Shown here in pieces: positions 37,388-46,802 of a stretch of DNA of 53,805 nucleotides. Position numbers and translations under genes: made by a program. Numbering within the stretch: position 1 is the stretch's first letter; every line of letters begins with the position of its first letter. The notes beneath the pieces were generated by a model. That model searched no databases. It had not been told where the DNA came from and saw only the letters and a list, made by a program, of their open reading frames with translations. Source of the stretch: an uncultured Pelagibacteraceae bacterium (lineage in GTDB: Bacteria > Pseudomonadota > Alphaproteobacteria > Pelagibacterales > Pelagibacteraceae); NCBI GenBank assembly GCA_902597575.1, contig CACJYF010000005.1, positions 1 through 53,805 on the forward strand. Reading direction: 5' to 3'.

Positions 37388-37967
37388 AAGAATTATTTTA
37401 GCATCTAAGAGCAAAGTAAGAAAAGAAATTTTAAACAAGAATAATATTGTTTGTGCTGCAGAACCTTCAAATATTGATGAAGATATTGTTAAAAAAAGTT
37501 TGTTGAAGGAAAAAGCCAGTCCGGAAACTATCTCAAAAAATCTTGCAGAGCTTAAGGCAAACAAAATAAGCATGAATAATCCTGACGAATTAGTATTAGG
37601 CGCAGATAGTGTTATAGATTTAGAGGGAGAGTTAATTTCAAAACCAGAAAACAGAGATGTTGCTCTAAAGATTTTAAAAAAACTTAATGGTAAATTTCAT
37701 TACTTGATAAGCTCTGTGTGTATATCTAAAAATGGGATGATGATCTGGAATTATACTGATAAAGCTAAATTAACTATGAAAAGTTTTAGTGAAAAACAAT
37801 TACAAGACTATCTATCTAAAATAAGCGATGAAGCACTTTACGCTTATAATGTATATCAAATTGAGGGTGAGGGAAGGTCTTTGTTTTCCAAGATAGAAGG
37901 AGACCAAAATACAATTATGGGCCTTCCAATAAATGAGATTAAGGATTATTTAAGAAATTATGAATAA
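37380..37967 (+). CDS. maf: Maf-like nucleoside triphosphate pyrophosphatase
   Basis: The 195-residue protein has the Maf N-terminus ILASKSKVRKEIL, the metal-site LVLGADSVIDLEGELISKP and the C-terminal IEGEGRSLFSKIEGDQNTIMGLP block. Maf proteins hydrolyse non-canonical or modified pyrimidine nucleotides and are linked to division arrest. It overlaps both ppsR and aroE by 8 bp, so these genes form one operon. Confidence 0.93.
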   Translation: MDKRIILASKSKVRKEILNKNNIVCAAEPSNIDEDIVKKSLLKEKASPETISKNLAELKANKISMNNPDELVLGADSVIDLEGELISKPENRDVALKILKKLNGKFHYLISSVCISKNGMMIWNYTDKAKLTMKSFSEKQLQDYLSKISDEALYAYNVYQIEGEGRSLFSKIEGDQNTIMGLPINEIKDYLRNYE

Positions 37968-38799
37968 GTATTTAGTTATTGGTAATCCAATCGAGCATTC
38001 ATTGTCACCTTTGTTGCATAACTACTGGTTTAAAAAATATGGAATATTAGATTCTATTTATGAAAAACAGAAGGTAGACAAAAAAGATTTAAAAAAAATT
38101 ATTGAACAAGTCAAAAATGGGGAATTAAAGGGTGTTAACGTAACAGTTCCATTTAAAAGAGAAATGTTTGATTGTTTAGATGCCTCCTCTAGCGAAGCTC
38201 AGCTAACTAAATCCGTAAACACTTTACTAAAAGAGGGTGACAAAGTTGTTGGATATAATACAGATCAGGGTGGTTTTGAAATTAGTTTACAAAAAAATAA
38301 TTGGAAACCAGAGAGCAAAAAAATTTTAATATTCGGCGCAGGAGGGGTTACACCTTCGATTTTATCAACTTTTATTAAAGCAAATGGTGATAATAAAATT
38401 TATTTATGTAATAGAACTCGGGATAAAGCAGAGGCATTGAAGGAGCTATGGGATAAAACGGTTAATTTATTTGGCATGAATAAGAATACAATCGAAATAG
38501 TTGATTGGGGTAAAAAAATTGAATTGTGTGATTTAGTAATTAATACAACAAGTGTTGGTTTGTTGAAAGATGAGAATATAAATTTTGATTTTACTGATTA
38601 TGATAATAACGAAGATACTCTATTTTACGATTTGATATACAATCCAAAAGAAACAAATTTTCTCAAAGATGCCAAATTGAGAGGAAATAGAACCATGAAT
38701 GGTAAATTGATGTTTTTAGGGCAAGCGCAATTAGCCTTCAAAATGTGGACAGGCAAAAGCCCAGAAATTAATAAAGAAGTTATAGATCTATTGGATTAA
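37960..38799 (+). CDS. aroE: Shikimate dehydrogenase
   Basis: The 279-residue NADP enzyme reduces 3-dehydroshikimate. It shows the substrate site NPIEHSLSPLLHNYWF, the catalytic lysine in GVNVTVPFK, NTDQGGFE, and the NADP loop FGAGGVTPSIL, with the usual GAGGA(A/S) altered to GAGGVT. Order and length are normal. It overlaps coaE by one base (TAATG). Confidence 0.95.
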   Translation: MNKYLVIGNPIEHSLSPLLHNYWFKKYGILDSIYEKQKVDKKDLKKIIEQVKNGELKGVNVTVPFKREMFDCLDASSSEAQLTKSVNTLLKEGDKVVGYNTDQGGFEISLQKNNWKPESKKILIFGAGGVTPSILSTFIKANGDNKIYLCNRTRDKAEALKELWDKTVNLFGMNKNTIEIVDWGKKIELCDLVINTTSVGLLKDENINFDFTDYDNNEDTLFYDLIYNPKETNFLKDAKLRGNRTMNGKLMFLGQAQLAFKMWTGKSPEINKEVIDLLD

Positions 38800-39371
38800 T
38801 GATTGTTATAGGCATTTTAGGAGACATTGGATCAGGAAAAAGCTATGTAGCTAGTCAATTTGGCTATCCAGTTTTCAATGCAGATGCCGAGGTAGCTAAG
38901 ATATATAGAAATAGCAAGACTTGTTTTAAAAAATTAAAAAAAAAACTACCAAATTATATAAAGTCATTTCCAATAAATAAAAATGAGCTGACAAATTCAA
39001 TCTTAAGTAACGGAAAAAACATTGCAAAAATCAGCAAAATAGTTCATCCGCTCGTTAGACAAAAGATGAATTCATTCCTCAAAAAAAATAAAAAAAAAAG
39101 AGTTATAGTTTTAGATGTGCCTTTGTTATTAGAAAATAAAATTAAAATTAAAAATATGATTTTGGTTTTTGTAGACTCCAAAAAGTCTGATATTTTAATT
39201 AGGCTTAATAAAAGGAGAGGTTTAAATAGAAAAATTTTAAAAAAACTGAAAGAAATTCAACTACCGCTTGATTATAAAAGAAGAAAATCTCATTTTATTA
39301 TTAAAAATTATTATACAAAAAAGTATGTTAGAAAAAATGTGAAAACTATTTTAAAAAATATTTTACAATGA
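38799..39371 (+). CDS. coaE: Dephospho-CoA kinase
   Basis: The 190-residue P-loop kinase catalyses the last step of coenzyme A synthesis. It starts VIGILGDIGSGKSYVA (Walker A GDIGSGKS), then VFNADAEVAKIY with the DxD-like substrate motif (NADA), and VIVLDVPLLLE. It is rich in lysine, like its neighbours. The end overlaps dnaQ by 4 bp. The aroE-coaE-dnaQ order is conserved beside the origin in alphaproteobacteria. Confidence 0.94.
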   Translation: MIVIGILGDIGSGKSYVASQFGYPVFNADAEVAKIYRNSKTCFKKLKKKLPNYIKSFPINKNELTNSILSNGKNIAKISKIVHPLVRQKMNSFLKKNKKKRVIVLDVPLLLENKIKIKNMILVFVDSKKSDILIRLNKRRGLNRKILKKLKEIQLPLDYKRRKSHFIIKNYYTKKYVRKNVKTILKNILQ

Positions 39372-40033
39372 AAGAAATTGTTTTAGATACGGAAACCACT
39401 GGTATTTCTGTTAAAGAGGGTCATAGAATTGTTGAAATCGGCTGTATTGAACTTGATAATCTAATTCCAACTAAGAAAAAATTTCATTATTATTTAAATC
39501 CAGAAAGAAAAGTTTCACAGAAGGCCTTTGAAGTTCATGGTTATAGTGATGAATTTTTATTAAAACAAAAAAAATTTTCACAAATTGTAGATGAATTTTT
39601 AATATTTATAGATGGTAAAAGATTAATTATACACAATGCAGAATTTGATTTATCTCATTTAAACAATGAATTAAAAATCTCAGGTAAAAAATCTATCAAA
39701 AATAATATTGTAGACACATTAGTTTTAGCTAGGGATAAATTTCCAGGAGCTCCCTCCAATTTAGATGCTTTGTGTAAAAGATACAGGATTGATAATTCAA
39801 GACGAACTAAACATTCAGCTTTGATAGATTGTGATTTATTAGCGAAAGTTTATATAAATCTAATAGATCAAAAAGAACCTACTTTAGATTTTAGTAATCA
39901 GGAAAAAATTACTGATCAAGAAAGTCATAAAGAAATAATATATTTTAAGAAAGTTATAGCCCCATCTAAAGAAGAATTAGAAAGTCATAGTCATTATTTA
40001 AAGTCCCAAATAAAAAAAAATTTTTTCAATTGA
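39368..40033 (+). CDS. dnaQ: DNA polymerase III epsilon subunit (3'-5' proofreading exonuclease)
   Basis: The 221-residue exonuclease has all three Exo motifs: DTETTG near residue 7 (Exo I), HNAEFD near 95 (Exo II), and the Exo III region with HSALIDC near 150. A C-terminal tail after residue 180 would bind the alpha subunit. It edits errors during replication. It overlaps secB tail to tail by 8 bp. Confidence 0.95.
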   Translation: MKEIVLDTETTGISVKEGHRIVEIGCIELDNLIPTKKKFHYYLNPERKVSQKAFEVHGYSDEFLLKQKKFSQIVDEFLIFIDGKRLIIHNAEFDLSHLNNELKISGKKSIKNNIVDTLVLARDKFPGAPSNLDALCKRYRIDNSRRTKHSALIDCDLLAKVYINLIDQKEPTLDFSNQEKITDQESHKEIIYFKKVIAPSKEELESHSHYLKSQIKKNFFN

Positions 40034-40454
40034 AATTTTTTTTATATAGTTCCTCAAAATCTACTTTCTTCTCTATTTTGATTGCTGGGTAACCTGAATT
40101 ATGAAGTAAGTTAATTAATATTTTTTCTATATCAGAGAAAATTTCTTTTTGAACTTCAACTAAAATAATTCTTTCCAATACTTTTTTATCCTTAAGATTT
40201 TCATCAACTTGAACAACAGATGTGTATACAAATTCAAAAATTGATTTTTTTACATTCTCTCTCTTATCATGAAATTTTATTGAAGTATTGATTTCTATTA
40301 ATCTACTTTTGATTGCTTTCGAATTTATATCAATACCCAATTGATAACGAGATATGTTATCTTTGACGTACATATATGTTTCAGCATCTGGTGTCTCGCT
40401 AGACATATCTTTTATGTATTTAGCTAAAATTTTATAATTTTTTGTCATCTTCAT
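40026..40454 (-). CDS. secB: Protein-export chaperone SecB
   Basis: The 142-residue protein has SecB features: YIKDMSSETPDAE (compare IKDLSFENP in the family), followed by beta strands, then the helical end with LINLLHNSGYPAI (family consensus L(I/V)xxxGFPPL). SecB holds preproteins unfolded and hands them to SecA. Its start overlaps fxsA by 23 bp; the alternative ATG two codons on is equally possible. Placement next to dnaQ and fxsA is the alphaproteobacterial arrangement. Confidence 0.88.
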   Translation of the reverse strand: MKMTKNYKILAKYIKDMSSETPDAETYMYVKDNISRYQLGIDINSKAIKSRLIEINTSIKFHDKRENVKKSIFEFVYTSVVQVDENLKDKKVLERIILVEVQKEIFSDIEKILINLLHNSGYPAIKIEKKVDFEELYKKNFN

Positions 40455-40857
40455 TTTTTAAATCTTCATATTCGCCATCTATAAATTTCTCATTTTTACT
40501 TTTCTTAACTTGAATTTTAGACGACAGCATTTTCAAAATAAGATTTCTAGTAAAGGGGAATATTAAAAGAAAACCAATTATATCTGTTGCAAAGCCTGGA
40601 ATAATTAGCAACACAGCCGCAATAGTAATAGCCGCACCTGATATTATTTCATAAACGGGTAATTCATTTTTAATCAATTGCATAAAACCAGACCTTAAAG
40701 TGTTTATACCTTCATATCTGGCATAAAAAATCCCAAGAATAGCAGTTACAAATATCAATGTAATCGTTATTAAAGCTCCAATTTGAGACCCAATTTTTAT
40801 AAATAGGTATATTTCAATAATTGGGATAAGTACTATTGCTATTAGAACTGAGTTCAT
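40432..40857 (-). CDS. fxsA: FxsA family inner membrane protein
   Basis: The 141-residue membrane protein has three to four hydrophobic helices, IPIIEIYLFIKIGSQIGA near the start and LLIIPGFATDIIGFLL, both typical of FxsA. In E. coli FxsA reduces exclusion of phage T7 by F plasmid; its normal role is unknown. The C-terminal tail is hydrophilic. It is divergent from the Tim44-like gene with a 57-bp gap. Confidence 0.88.
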   Translation of the reverse strand: MNSVLIAIVLIPIIEIYLFIKIGSQIGALITITLIFVTAILGIFYARYEGINTLRSGFMQLIKNELPVYEIISGAAITIAAVLLIIPGFATDIIGFLLIFPFTRNLILKMLSSKIQVKKSKNEKFIDGEYEDLKNEDDKKL

Positions 40858-40914
40858 TTGTCTTTAATGTAATTGCTAGTTGAAATTATTCAACATAGTA
40901 ATTACAATTAGCTA

Positions 40915-41511
40915 ATGAATTATAGTTTTGAATATATAGACATTATACTTTTAGCGATGATAGCAGGCTTTATCTTTCTAAGATTAAGAGGAATTTTAGG
41001 TAAAAGAACAGGCTTTGAGGGTAAAGTTAACCCACAATTTGAGAACATTTTAAAAAAAGCTCAGGCAGAACATTCAGTTAAAATTAAAGAAAATTTTGAT
41101 GAAGAAGCTCAAAAAGAATTTTTAAAAGGAGCAAAAATCGCATATGAAACTATAATTACTGACTTTAGTGATCAAGATAATAAAATTACTAATAGTAAAC
41201 CGTTGTTAAGTGAAAAAATTTATTCTCAATTTAAAACCGCTCTAGTTGATAGAAGTAAAAGAGGACACTTTGCTGAGATTACATTCATTGGTATCAATTC
41301 AGCAAAAATAAAAGAACATAACAAAATCGGCTCTATTCTCAAAGTAACAGTAGATTTTGTTGCTGAAGTAATAACATGCGTAAAAGACAAAGAGAAAAAA
41401 ATAGTTTCAGGTGATCCAGAGACAATAAAAAAGATTTATGATACCTGGGTATTTTCAAGAGATACTAAATCAAACAATCCAAATTGGCAACTTGTTGATA
41501 CTTTAACTTAA
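40915..41511 (+). CDS. Tim44-domain (TimA-like) membrane-associated protein
   Basis: The 198-residue protein has an N-terminal membrane anchor (IDIILLAMIAGFIFLRLRGILGKRTG) and a C-terminal Tim44-like domain (about 65-198) with FLKGAKIAYETIITDFSDQD. This is the common alphaproteobacterial relative of the mitochondrial import subunit Tim44, sometimes called TimA. Bacterial function is not settled; a role in membrane protein handling is supposed. It is followed immediately by the Smr gene. In some relatives mltA lies between them, but not here. Confidence 0.86.
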   Translation: MNYSFEYIDIILLAMIAGFIFLRLRGILGKRTGFEGKVNPQFENILKKAQAEHSVKIKENFDEEAQKEFLKGAKIAYETIITDFSDQDNKITNSKPLLSEKIYSQFKTALVDRSKRGHFAEITFIGINSAKIKEHNKIGSILKVTVDFVAEVITCVKDKEKKIVSGDPETIKKIYDTWVFSRDTKSNNPNWQLVDTLT

Positions 41512-41931
41512 TTGATTACAAAAATTTCTAAGAAAGATAAAAAAGATTGGGAAGACTTTCTTAATAAAGAAGAGTCTTTACCAGATAAAGACTTTTCAAG
41601 TTCTAAAAAAAGACTTGAAGGGACAAAAAACTTTGATTTCCATGGTTTTTCATTAGATGAGGCAAATAAAACAATAAATAAAGTAATTAAAGATTCTTTT
41701 AAAAATGGGATTAGAAAATTAGTTATTGTCACAGGTAAAGGTATACATTCCGATAATTTAAAAAATCCTTATACCTCAAAGGATTTTGGTATTCTAAAAT
41801 ATTCTATGCCAGAATATATAAAAAATGATCCAGAGTTGATGAAATTAATTAATGAAATAAAAGAGGCAGATGTAGTTGATGGAGGTAGTGGGGCATTTTA
41901 TATTTTTCTTAAAAAAAATTTAGTAAAATGA
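41512..41931 (+). CDS. Smr-domain protein
   Basis: The 139-residue protein appears to start at TTG 41512, directly after the upstream stop; no ATG is suitably placed. The C-terminal Smr domain shows FDFHGFSLDEANKTINKVI (family DLHG motif) and VIVTGKGIHS (GKG motif). Smr domains bind or nick branched DNA or RNA. Its stop overlaps the first sulfotransferase start as ATGA. Confidence 0.88.
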   Translation: MITKISKKDKKDWEDFLNKEESLPDKDFSSSKKRLEGTKNFDFHGFSLDEANKTINKVIKDSFKNGIRKLVIVTGKGIHSDNLKNPYTSKDFGILKYSMPEYIKNDPELMKLINEIKEADVVDGGSGAFYIFLKKNLVK

Positions 41932-42758
41932 TAATTTGGCTGGCCTCATATCCTAAGAGTGGAAATACTTGGGTCAGACTATTTTTAAATTCTTTGATAT
42001 TTGCACCAAATGAAACAATTAATATTAATGATATAAAGTTAGGACAATTTCCAGTTAGAAAATATTTTAAAGATATTACAAATAATATTGATGATGTTAA
42101 AGAATTCATACAGAATTGTAATTATGCTCAATCAAAGATTAATTTAGATAATAAAATTAAATTTTTTAAAACACATAATGCTTTTTGGAAAATAGGACAA
42201 GATTGTTTTACTAATGATGAGAATACTAAAGGGATCATACATATTGTAAGAGACCCAAGAAATGTTATTACGTCTATTAAAAATCATTACGGGTATGAGA
42301 ATTATAAGGAAGCTTTAGATTTTATGAAGCATGAAAACAATATTATAGGAGTTAAAAACTCCACAAAGGAAGAGGATTTACCAACCCCAATTTCATCTTG
42401 GAAATTACACTATAATTCATGGAAAAATCCTATTAACTTAAAAAGTAAATATATTTTAATAAAATATGAAAATTTAATTAATAACCCATATAGTGAATTT
42501 TCAAAAATTATTAAATTTATAGAAAAGATTTCTGAAATCAAATTTAAAGAAAAAAATATTCTTAAATCCATTGAGAATACAAAATTCGAAAATTTGCAAA
42601 AACAAGAGGAAAAAGAGGGATTTAAAGAAAGTCCAAATAATAATAAGTTTTTCTATTTAGGACCTAAAAATAATTGGCAGAGTTTATTAGATAAGAATAT
42701 AAAAGATGATATAGAAACTAGTTTTAAAAATGAGATGCAAGATTTAGGTTATTTATAA
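41928..42758 (+). CDS. Sulfotransferase domain protein, copy 1
   Basis: The 276-residue protein has a cytosolic sulfotransferase fold: 5'-phosphosulfate loop [15 protein letters not shown] at the very N-terminus and the 3'-phosphate motif [17 protein letters not shown] (about 100-116), both PAPS-binding. The C-terminal GPKNNWQSLL resembles the family GxxGxWK end. There is no signal peptide. It would transfer sulfate to an unknown acceptor, perhaps a glycolipid, polysaccharide or small metabolite. It is a tandem duplicate of the next gene, and both sit between smr and hslU. Confidence 0.88.
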   Translation: MIIWLASYPKSGNTWVRLFLNSLIFAPNETININDIKLGQFPVRKYFKDITNNIDDVKEFIQNCNYAQSKINLDNKIKFFKTHNAFWKIGQDCFTNDENTKGIIHIVRDPRNVITSIKNHYGYENYKEALDFMKHENNIIGVKNSTKEEDLPTPISSWKLHYNSWKNPINLKSKYILIKYENLINNPYSEFSKIIKFIEKISEIKFKEKNILKSIENTKFENLQKQEEKEGFKESPNNNKFFYLGPKNNWQSLLDKNIKDDIETSFKNEMQDLGYL

Positions 42759-42770
42759 ATTTTTTATATT

Positions 42771-43604
42771 ATGATTATTTGGCTGGCCTCATATCCTAAG
42801 AGTGGGAATACTTGGGTCAGACTGTTCTTAAATTCATTGGTATTTACTCAAGATGCAACTGTAAATATTAATGAAATAAAAATAGGACAATTCCCAACTA
42901 GAAAATATTTTCAAAATTTTACAAAAAATACTGACGACGTAACAGAAATAATAAAGAACACGAATAATGCACAATCAAAAATAAATTTAGATAATAAGAT
43001 AAAGTTTTTTAAAACTCACAGTGCATTTTGGAAAATATCAAAATATAGTTTTACAGATGATAAAAATACAATTGGAACAATCCATATTGTAAGAGACCCA
43101 AGAAATGTTATTACGTCTATTAAAAATCATTATAATCATGAAAGTTATGAAAAAGCTCTTAAATTTATAAAAGATGAAGATAACACGATTGGAGTAAGAG
43201 GATCTAAAAGGGGAGAGGATTTACCAACAATAGTTTCATCTTGGAAATTTCACTATAATTCTTGGAAAAGCATTACTTCTTTTAAAAGTAAATATATTTT
43301 AATAAAATATGAAAATTTAATTAATAACCCCATTGATGAATTTAGAAAAATTGCAGAATTTATAAAAGAAATAGCTCCAATTAAATTTGATAAAAAAAAT
43401 ATTTTAAAAGCCATTGAAAATACAAGTTTTGAAAACTTAAAAAAACAAGAGGATTCAAGAGGGTTTAAAGAAGCTCCAAAAAATAATAATAAATTTTTTC
43501 ATCTAGGACCCAAAAATAATTGGAGAGATTTATTGGATAAAAGTATTAAAGATGAGATTGAAGTTAGTTTTAAAAATGAGATGAAAGATTTGGGTTATTT
43601 ATAA
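42771..43604 (+). CDS. Sulfotransferase domain protein, copy 2
   Basis: The 277-residue tandem paralogue has the same PAPS motifs (YPKSGNTW and RDPRNVITS) and the same ending. The first 50 bp and several internal blocks are nearly identical in DNA to copy 1, while other stretches differ widely, a patchwork that suggests recent duplication or gene conversion. The gap between the copies is only 12 bp. Differences concentrate in the middle and in the 3' third, where substrate recognition is expected. Its stop overlaps hslU tail to tail by 6 bp. Confidence 0.88.
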   Translation: MIIWLASYPKSGNTWVRLFLNSLVFTQDATVNINEIKIGQFPTRKYFQNFTKNTDDVTEIIKNTNNAQSKINLDNKIKFFKTHSAFWKISKYSFTDDKNTIGTIHIVRDPRNVITSIKNHYNHESYEKALKFIKDEDNTIGVRGSKRGEDLPTIVSSWKFHYNSWKSITSFKSKYILIKYENLINNPIDEFRKIAEFIKEIAPIKFDKKNILKAIENTSFENLKKQEDSRGFKEAPKNNNKFFHLGPKNNWRDLLDKSIKDEIEVSFKNEMKDLGYL

Positions 43605-44972
43605 AATAAATTTAGACAAATCAGTATCTTTAACAAGATTATCCAGATTTTTGTTTATATAATTCTTATCAATAGTAATTTTTTCTCCAGATCTGTCTGT
43701 TGCAGTAAAGCTGATTTCATCTAAAATTTTTTCAATAATCGTGTGTAATCTTCTTGCTCCAATATTTTCAACTGTGGCATTTACTTCTGAAGCAATGTTA
43801 GCTATTGCATCTATCCCATCTTCAGAAAATTCCAGTTCAACGTTTTCAGTTTTTAAGAGAGCAACATATTGTTTTATTAAACTGTAATCAGGTTCTTTTA
43901 AAATTCTTTTAAAATCCTCACTTGTTAAAGCTTCCAATTCAACTCTTATAGGTAATCGTCCTTGCAATTCAGGCAATAAATCTGATGGTTTAGCAAGTTG
44001 AAATGCACCAGAGGCAATAAATAAAATATGATCTGTTTTAATTGGGCCATATTTAGTATTTACTGTGGTTCCTTCTATCAAGGGTAACAGGTCTCTTTGC
44101 ACACCTTCTCTTGATACATCACCGCCAACTCTATCTGTTCTTCCAGAAATTTTGTCGATTTCATCTAAAAAGACTATACCATTATTTTCAGTTGAAACTT
44201 TTGCAGCTTTAATAATTTTATCCTGTTCAATTAATTTATCAGATTCGTCGTTAATTAAAATTTCATGGGACTCTTTTACAGTCATTTTTTTCTTTTTTTC
44301 TTTAGCACCCATTGATTTTCCAAGCATTTCACCAATATTAATCATTCCTACATTTGCTCCAGGCATTCCAGGAATCTCAAAAGAAGTTGAATTAGATCCT
44401 GTATCACTTACTGCAATTTCAATTTCATTATCATCCAGATCACCATTTCTTAATCTTTGTCTAAAGCTCTCTCTTGTTGCAGCACTTGCTTTTTTCCCAA
44501 CTAAAGCATCTAAAACTTTTTCTTCTGCGAGTTTTTGTGCCTTAGTCTTTACTTCTTTCCTTTTTTTTATTTTTTCCATTGAAATTGCTATTTCAACTAG
44601 ATCTCTAACTATTTGTTCAACATCTCTGCCAACATATCCTACCTCTGTAAACCTTGTTGCTTCGACTTTGACAAATGGAGCTTCAGCTAGTTTGGATAAT
44701 CTTCTTGATATTTCAGTTTTTCCTACTCCAGTTGGACCGATCATTAGAATATTTTTAGGTAAAACTTCATTCTTCATTTCACCTTTAAGAGCCTGTCTTC
44801 TCCATCTGTTTCTTAATGCAACTGCGACTGCTTTTTTTGCTTTATTTTGCCCGACAACAAATCTGTCTAATTCAGATACAATTTCTCTCGGGGAAAGAGA
44901 ACTACCTAAAAACTCCTCTTGTGAGCCTTTTTTATCTGTTGGATGTAGTTGTGTAACGTTTGATTTATCCAT
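43599..44972 (-). CDS. hslU: HslU ATPase subunit of the HslUV protease
   Basis: The 457-residue AAA+ unfoldase has [31 protein letters not shown], the Walker [10 protein letters not shown], the pore loop [15 protein letters not shown] (GYVG), the intermediate I domain (about 115-250), Walker B FLDEIDKI and a C-terminal DLSKFIL tail that docks in HslV. It unfolds substrates for HslV. The ATG overlaps the hslV stop. A long plus-strand ORF (44065-44991) over it is a shadow. Confidence 0.97.
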   Translation of the reverse strand: MDKSNVTQLHPTDKKGSQEEFLGSSLSPREIVSELDRFVVGQNKAKKAVAVALRNRWRRQALKGEMKNEVLPKNILMIGPTGVGKTEISRRLSKLAEAPFVKVEATRFTEVGYVGRDVEQIVRDLVEIAISMEKIKKRKEVKTKAQKLAEEKVLDALVGKKASAATRESFRQRLRNGDLDDNEIEIAVSDTGSNSTSFEIPGMPGANVGMINIGEMLGKSMGAKEKKKKMTVKESHEILINDESDKLIEQDKIIKAAKVSTENNGIVFLDEIDKISGRTDRVGGDVSREGVQRDLLPLIEGTTVNTKYGPIKTDHILFIASGAFQLAKPSDLLPELQGRLPIRVELEALTSEDFKRILKEPDYSLIKQYVALLKTENVELEFSEDGIDAIANIASEVNATVENIGARRLHTIIEKILDEISFTATDRSGEKITIDKNYINKNLDNLVKDTDLSKFIL

Positions 44973-45487
44973 TATATTTTTTCAATTTTAACATTATTGT
45001 TAGTGAAAACACAAATTTCTGCTGCGACTTCAATTGCTTTTTTTGCAACTTGCTCAGCATTCATTTCAGTTCCAATTAAAACCTTTCCTGCTGCTAGTGC
45101 ATAGTTTCCCCCAGAACCAATACCAATTACATCTCCTTCAGGTTCTAAAACATCCCCTGTACCAGAGATTATATAACTATTTTCTTTATCACCTATTGCC
45201 ATTAATGCTTCAAGTCTTCTTAAATATTTATCGGTTCGCCAATCTTTTGCTAATTCGACTGCTGCTCTGGATAAATTTCCAGCGTGCTTTTCTAATTTTG
45301 CTTCTAGTCTTTCAAATAAAGTCAAGGCATCTGCTGTGGATCCTGCAAATCCTGCTACCACACCTCTCTTATCAATTTTTCTTACTTTTGAGGCAGTACT
45401 TTTTACGACAGTATTTCCCATACTTACTTGCCCGTCCCCTGCAACTACTACTTCTTTGTTTTTTCTCACTAATACTATAGTTGTCAT
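44972..45487 (-). CDS. hslV: HslV peptidase subunit of the HslUV protease
   Basis: The 171-residue proteasome-like peptidase begins [29 protein letters not shown]. After removal of Met, the catalytic N-terminal threonine is exposed, so the start is certain. [20 protein letters not shown] and [16 protein letters not shown] are family blocks. It forms the HslUV heat-shock protease with the adjacent hslU. An RpoH-like promoter sits just before the ATG. Confidence 0.97.
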   Translation of the reverse strand: MTTIVLVRKNKEVVVAGDGQVSMGNTVVKSTASKVRKIDKRGVVAGFAGSTADALTLFERLEAKLEKHAGNLSRAAVELAKDWRTDKYLRRLEALMAIGDKENSYIISGTGDVLEPEGDVIGIGSGGNYALAAGKVLIGTEMNAEQVAKKAIEVAAEICVFTNNNVKIEKI

Positions 45488-45493
45488 AGCTTA

Positions 45494-45522
45494 TAAATGG
45501 ATACTAATTTTGATACTTCAAG
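45494..45522 (-). promoter_or_regulatory. RpoH-like (heat-shock) promoter of hslVU
   Basis: On the minus strand CTTGAAG, 15 bp, CCATTTA closely fits the sigma-32 pattern CTTGAAA-N13-15-CCCCATNT. hslVU is a known RpoH target in other Proteobacteria. The -10 box ends 6 bp before the fixed hslV start, so the mRNA would start at the ATG. Confidence 0.6.
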
Positions 45523-45538
45523 CCCAAGTTTAGTATTA

Positions 45539-45567
45539 TTGCCATAATTGAATAATATATGTATATC
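45539..45567 (+). promoter_or_regulatory. Possible sigma-70 promoter of the his operon
   Basis: TTGCCA, 17 bp, TATATC lies 11 bp before the hisB ATG. It is divergent from and just beyond the hslV promoter. Match is moderate, and no attenuator or histidine leader peptide is visible. Confidence 0.35.
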
Positions 45568-45578
45568 TCTTTTAAATT

Positions 45579-46169
45579 ATGAAGCGCAAAGGTAAAATTA
45601 ATCGAAAAACTAAAGAGACCAGCATCAGTGTTGATTTAAATATTGATGGAAAAGGTAAATATAAAATTGATACAGGCATAGGTTTTTTAAATCACATGTT
45701 AGAACAGTTATCTAAACATTCCTCTATTGACATGACTATCAAAGCCAAAGGGGATACTCATATAGATCTTCACCACACCACTGAAGATACGGGTATTGCG
45801 ATAGGTGAGGCTCTGAAGAAAGCTTTGAAAAAATCCGTTGGTATTAGAAGATATGCTCATGCAATGATACCTATGGATGAAACCTTATCGCGTGTAGCTC
45901 TTGATATTTCTAATAGACCTTACTTGATTTGGAATGTTAATCTTAAAGTAGAAAAACTAGGGGAAATGGATACTGAACTCTTTAAAGAATGGTTTCAAGC
46001 ATTTTCACAAGCTGCTGGAATTACTTTACACGTCGAGAATATTTATGGTGATAACAGTCACCACATAATAGAGTCTTGTTTCAAAGGTTTAGCAAGATCA
46101 TTACGAGCCGCATTAGAAATAGATCCAAGGAATAAAAAAACAGTTCCTTCTACAAAGGGTTCTTTATAA
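45579..46169 (+). CDS. hisB: Imidazoleglycerol-phosphate dehydratase
   Basis: The 196-residue monofunctional HisB (no phosphatase domain) has the two metal-binding histidine motifs [17 protein letters not shown] and [16 protein letters not shown], plus [12 protein letters not shown]. It dehydrates imidazoleglycerol phosphate in histidine synthesis. It opens the operon hisB-hisH-hisA-hisF-hisE, the usual alphaproteobacterial order. Confidence 0.97.
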   Translation: MKRKGKINRKTKETSISVDLNIDGKGKYKIDTGIGFLNHMLEQLSKHSSIDMTIKAKGDTHIDLHHTTEDTGIAIGEALKKALKKSVGIRRYAHAMIPMDETLSRVALDISNRPYLIWNVNLKVEKLGEMDTELFKEWFQAFSQAAGITLHVENIYGDNSHHIIESCFKGLARSLRAALEIDPRNKKTVPSTKGSL

Positions 46170-46174
46170 GTTTA

Positions 46175-46801
46175 ATGAAAGTCACAATTGTTGATTATAA
46201 TTCGGGTAATATTAGCTCGGTGATAAACTCTTTTAAAGAAGTTGCCAAAGACAAAGTGAATATTGAGGTTGCTTCAGATTTAGGAAAGATTAAATCGAGT
46301 GATAAATTAGTTTTACCAGGACAGGGCTCATTTAAAAGTTGTGTAGATGCTCTAAATAAAATTGATGGTTTAACGGAAGCTCTAAACGAATTTGCAATAA
46401 ATAATAAAAAACCTCTTCTTGGAATTTGTGTTGGTTTACAAATGTTTGCTGATGTTGGGTATGAAGAAACCGAAACGAAAGGATTAGGATGGATTTCGGG
46501 TAAAGTTTCTAAAATAGATAACCAAAATGGTAAATTTAAACTTCCTCACATTGGGTGGAACCAGATAAATATTGCAAAGGATAGTAAACTTTTTAAAGAT
46601 ATTGAAAATAACTCACATATGTATTTTGTACACAGTTACGAATTTGTACCTAATGATAAAAATGTAATTTCAGCAACAACAGATTATTCTTCACTCATTG
46701 TTTGTTCAGTCGAGAAGGAAAATATTTTTGGAACTCAATTTCACCCTGAAAAAAGTGATAAAATTGGACTGAAAATTATTGATAATTTTTTAAGTTTATA
46801 A
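46175..46801 (+). CDS. hisH: Imidazole glycerol phosphate synthase, glutaminase subunit
   Basis: The 208-residue class I glutamine amidotransferase has VDYNSGNISSV, the nucleophile elbow LLGICVGLQMF (Cys) and the C-terminal GTQFHPEKS with catalytic His and Glu. It supplies ammonia to HisF. It follows hisB by 5 bp. A repeat-rich gene with its own promoter-like sequence separates it from hisA. Confidence 0.96.
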   Translation: MKVTIVDYNSGNISSVINSFKEVAKDKVNIEVASDLGKIKSSDKLVLPGQGSFKSCVDALNKIDGLTEALNEFAINNKKPLLGICVGLQMFADVGYEETETKGLGWISGKVSKIDNQNGKFKLPHIGWNQINIAKDSKLFKDIENNSHMYFVHSYEFVPNDKNVISATTDYSSLIVCSVEKENIFGTQFHPEKSDKIGLKIIDNFLSL

Positions 46802-46802
46802 A

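Larger units (their letters stand above)
41928..43604 (+). repeat. Tandem gene duplication (sulfotransferase pair)
   Basis: Two head-to-tail copies of about 830 bp are separated by 12 bp. Blocks such as ATTGTAAGAGACCCAAGAAA and GGCTGGCCTCATATCCTAAG are identical in both, with diverged DNA between them. Confidence 0.9.

Noticed and set aside
44065-44991. 308-codon plus-strand ORF over hslU
   Set aside because: It is antisense to the certain hslU gene and has a composition typical of a reverse-frame shadow (long Ser/Leu/Ile/Phe runs), with no recognisable domain.
45034-45480. 148-codon plus-strand ORF over hslV
   Set aside because: Antisense to hslV and almost entirely Leu/Gln/Phe; not protein-like.
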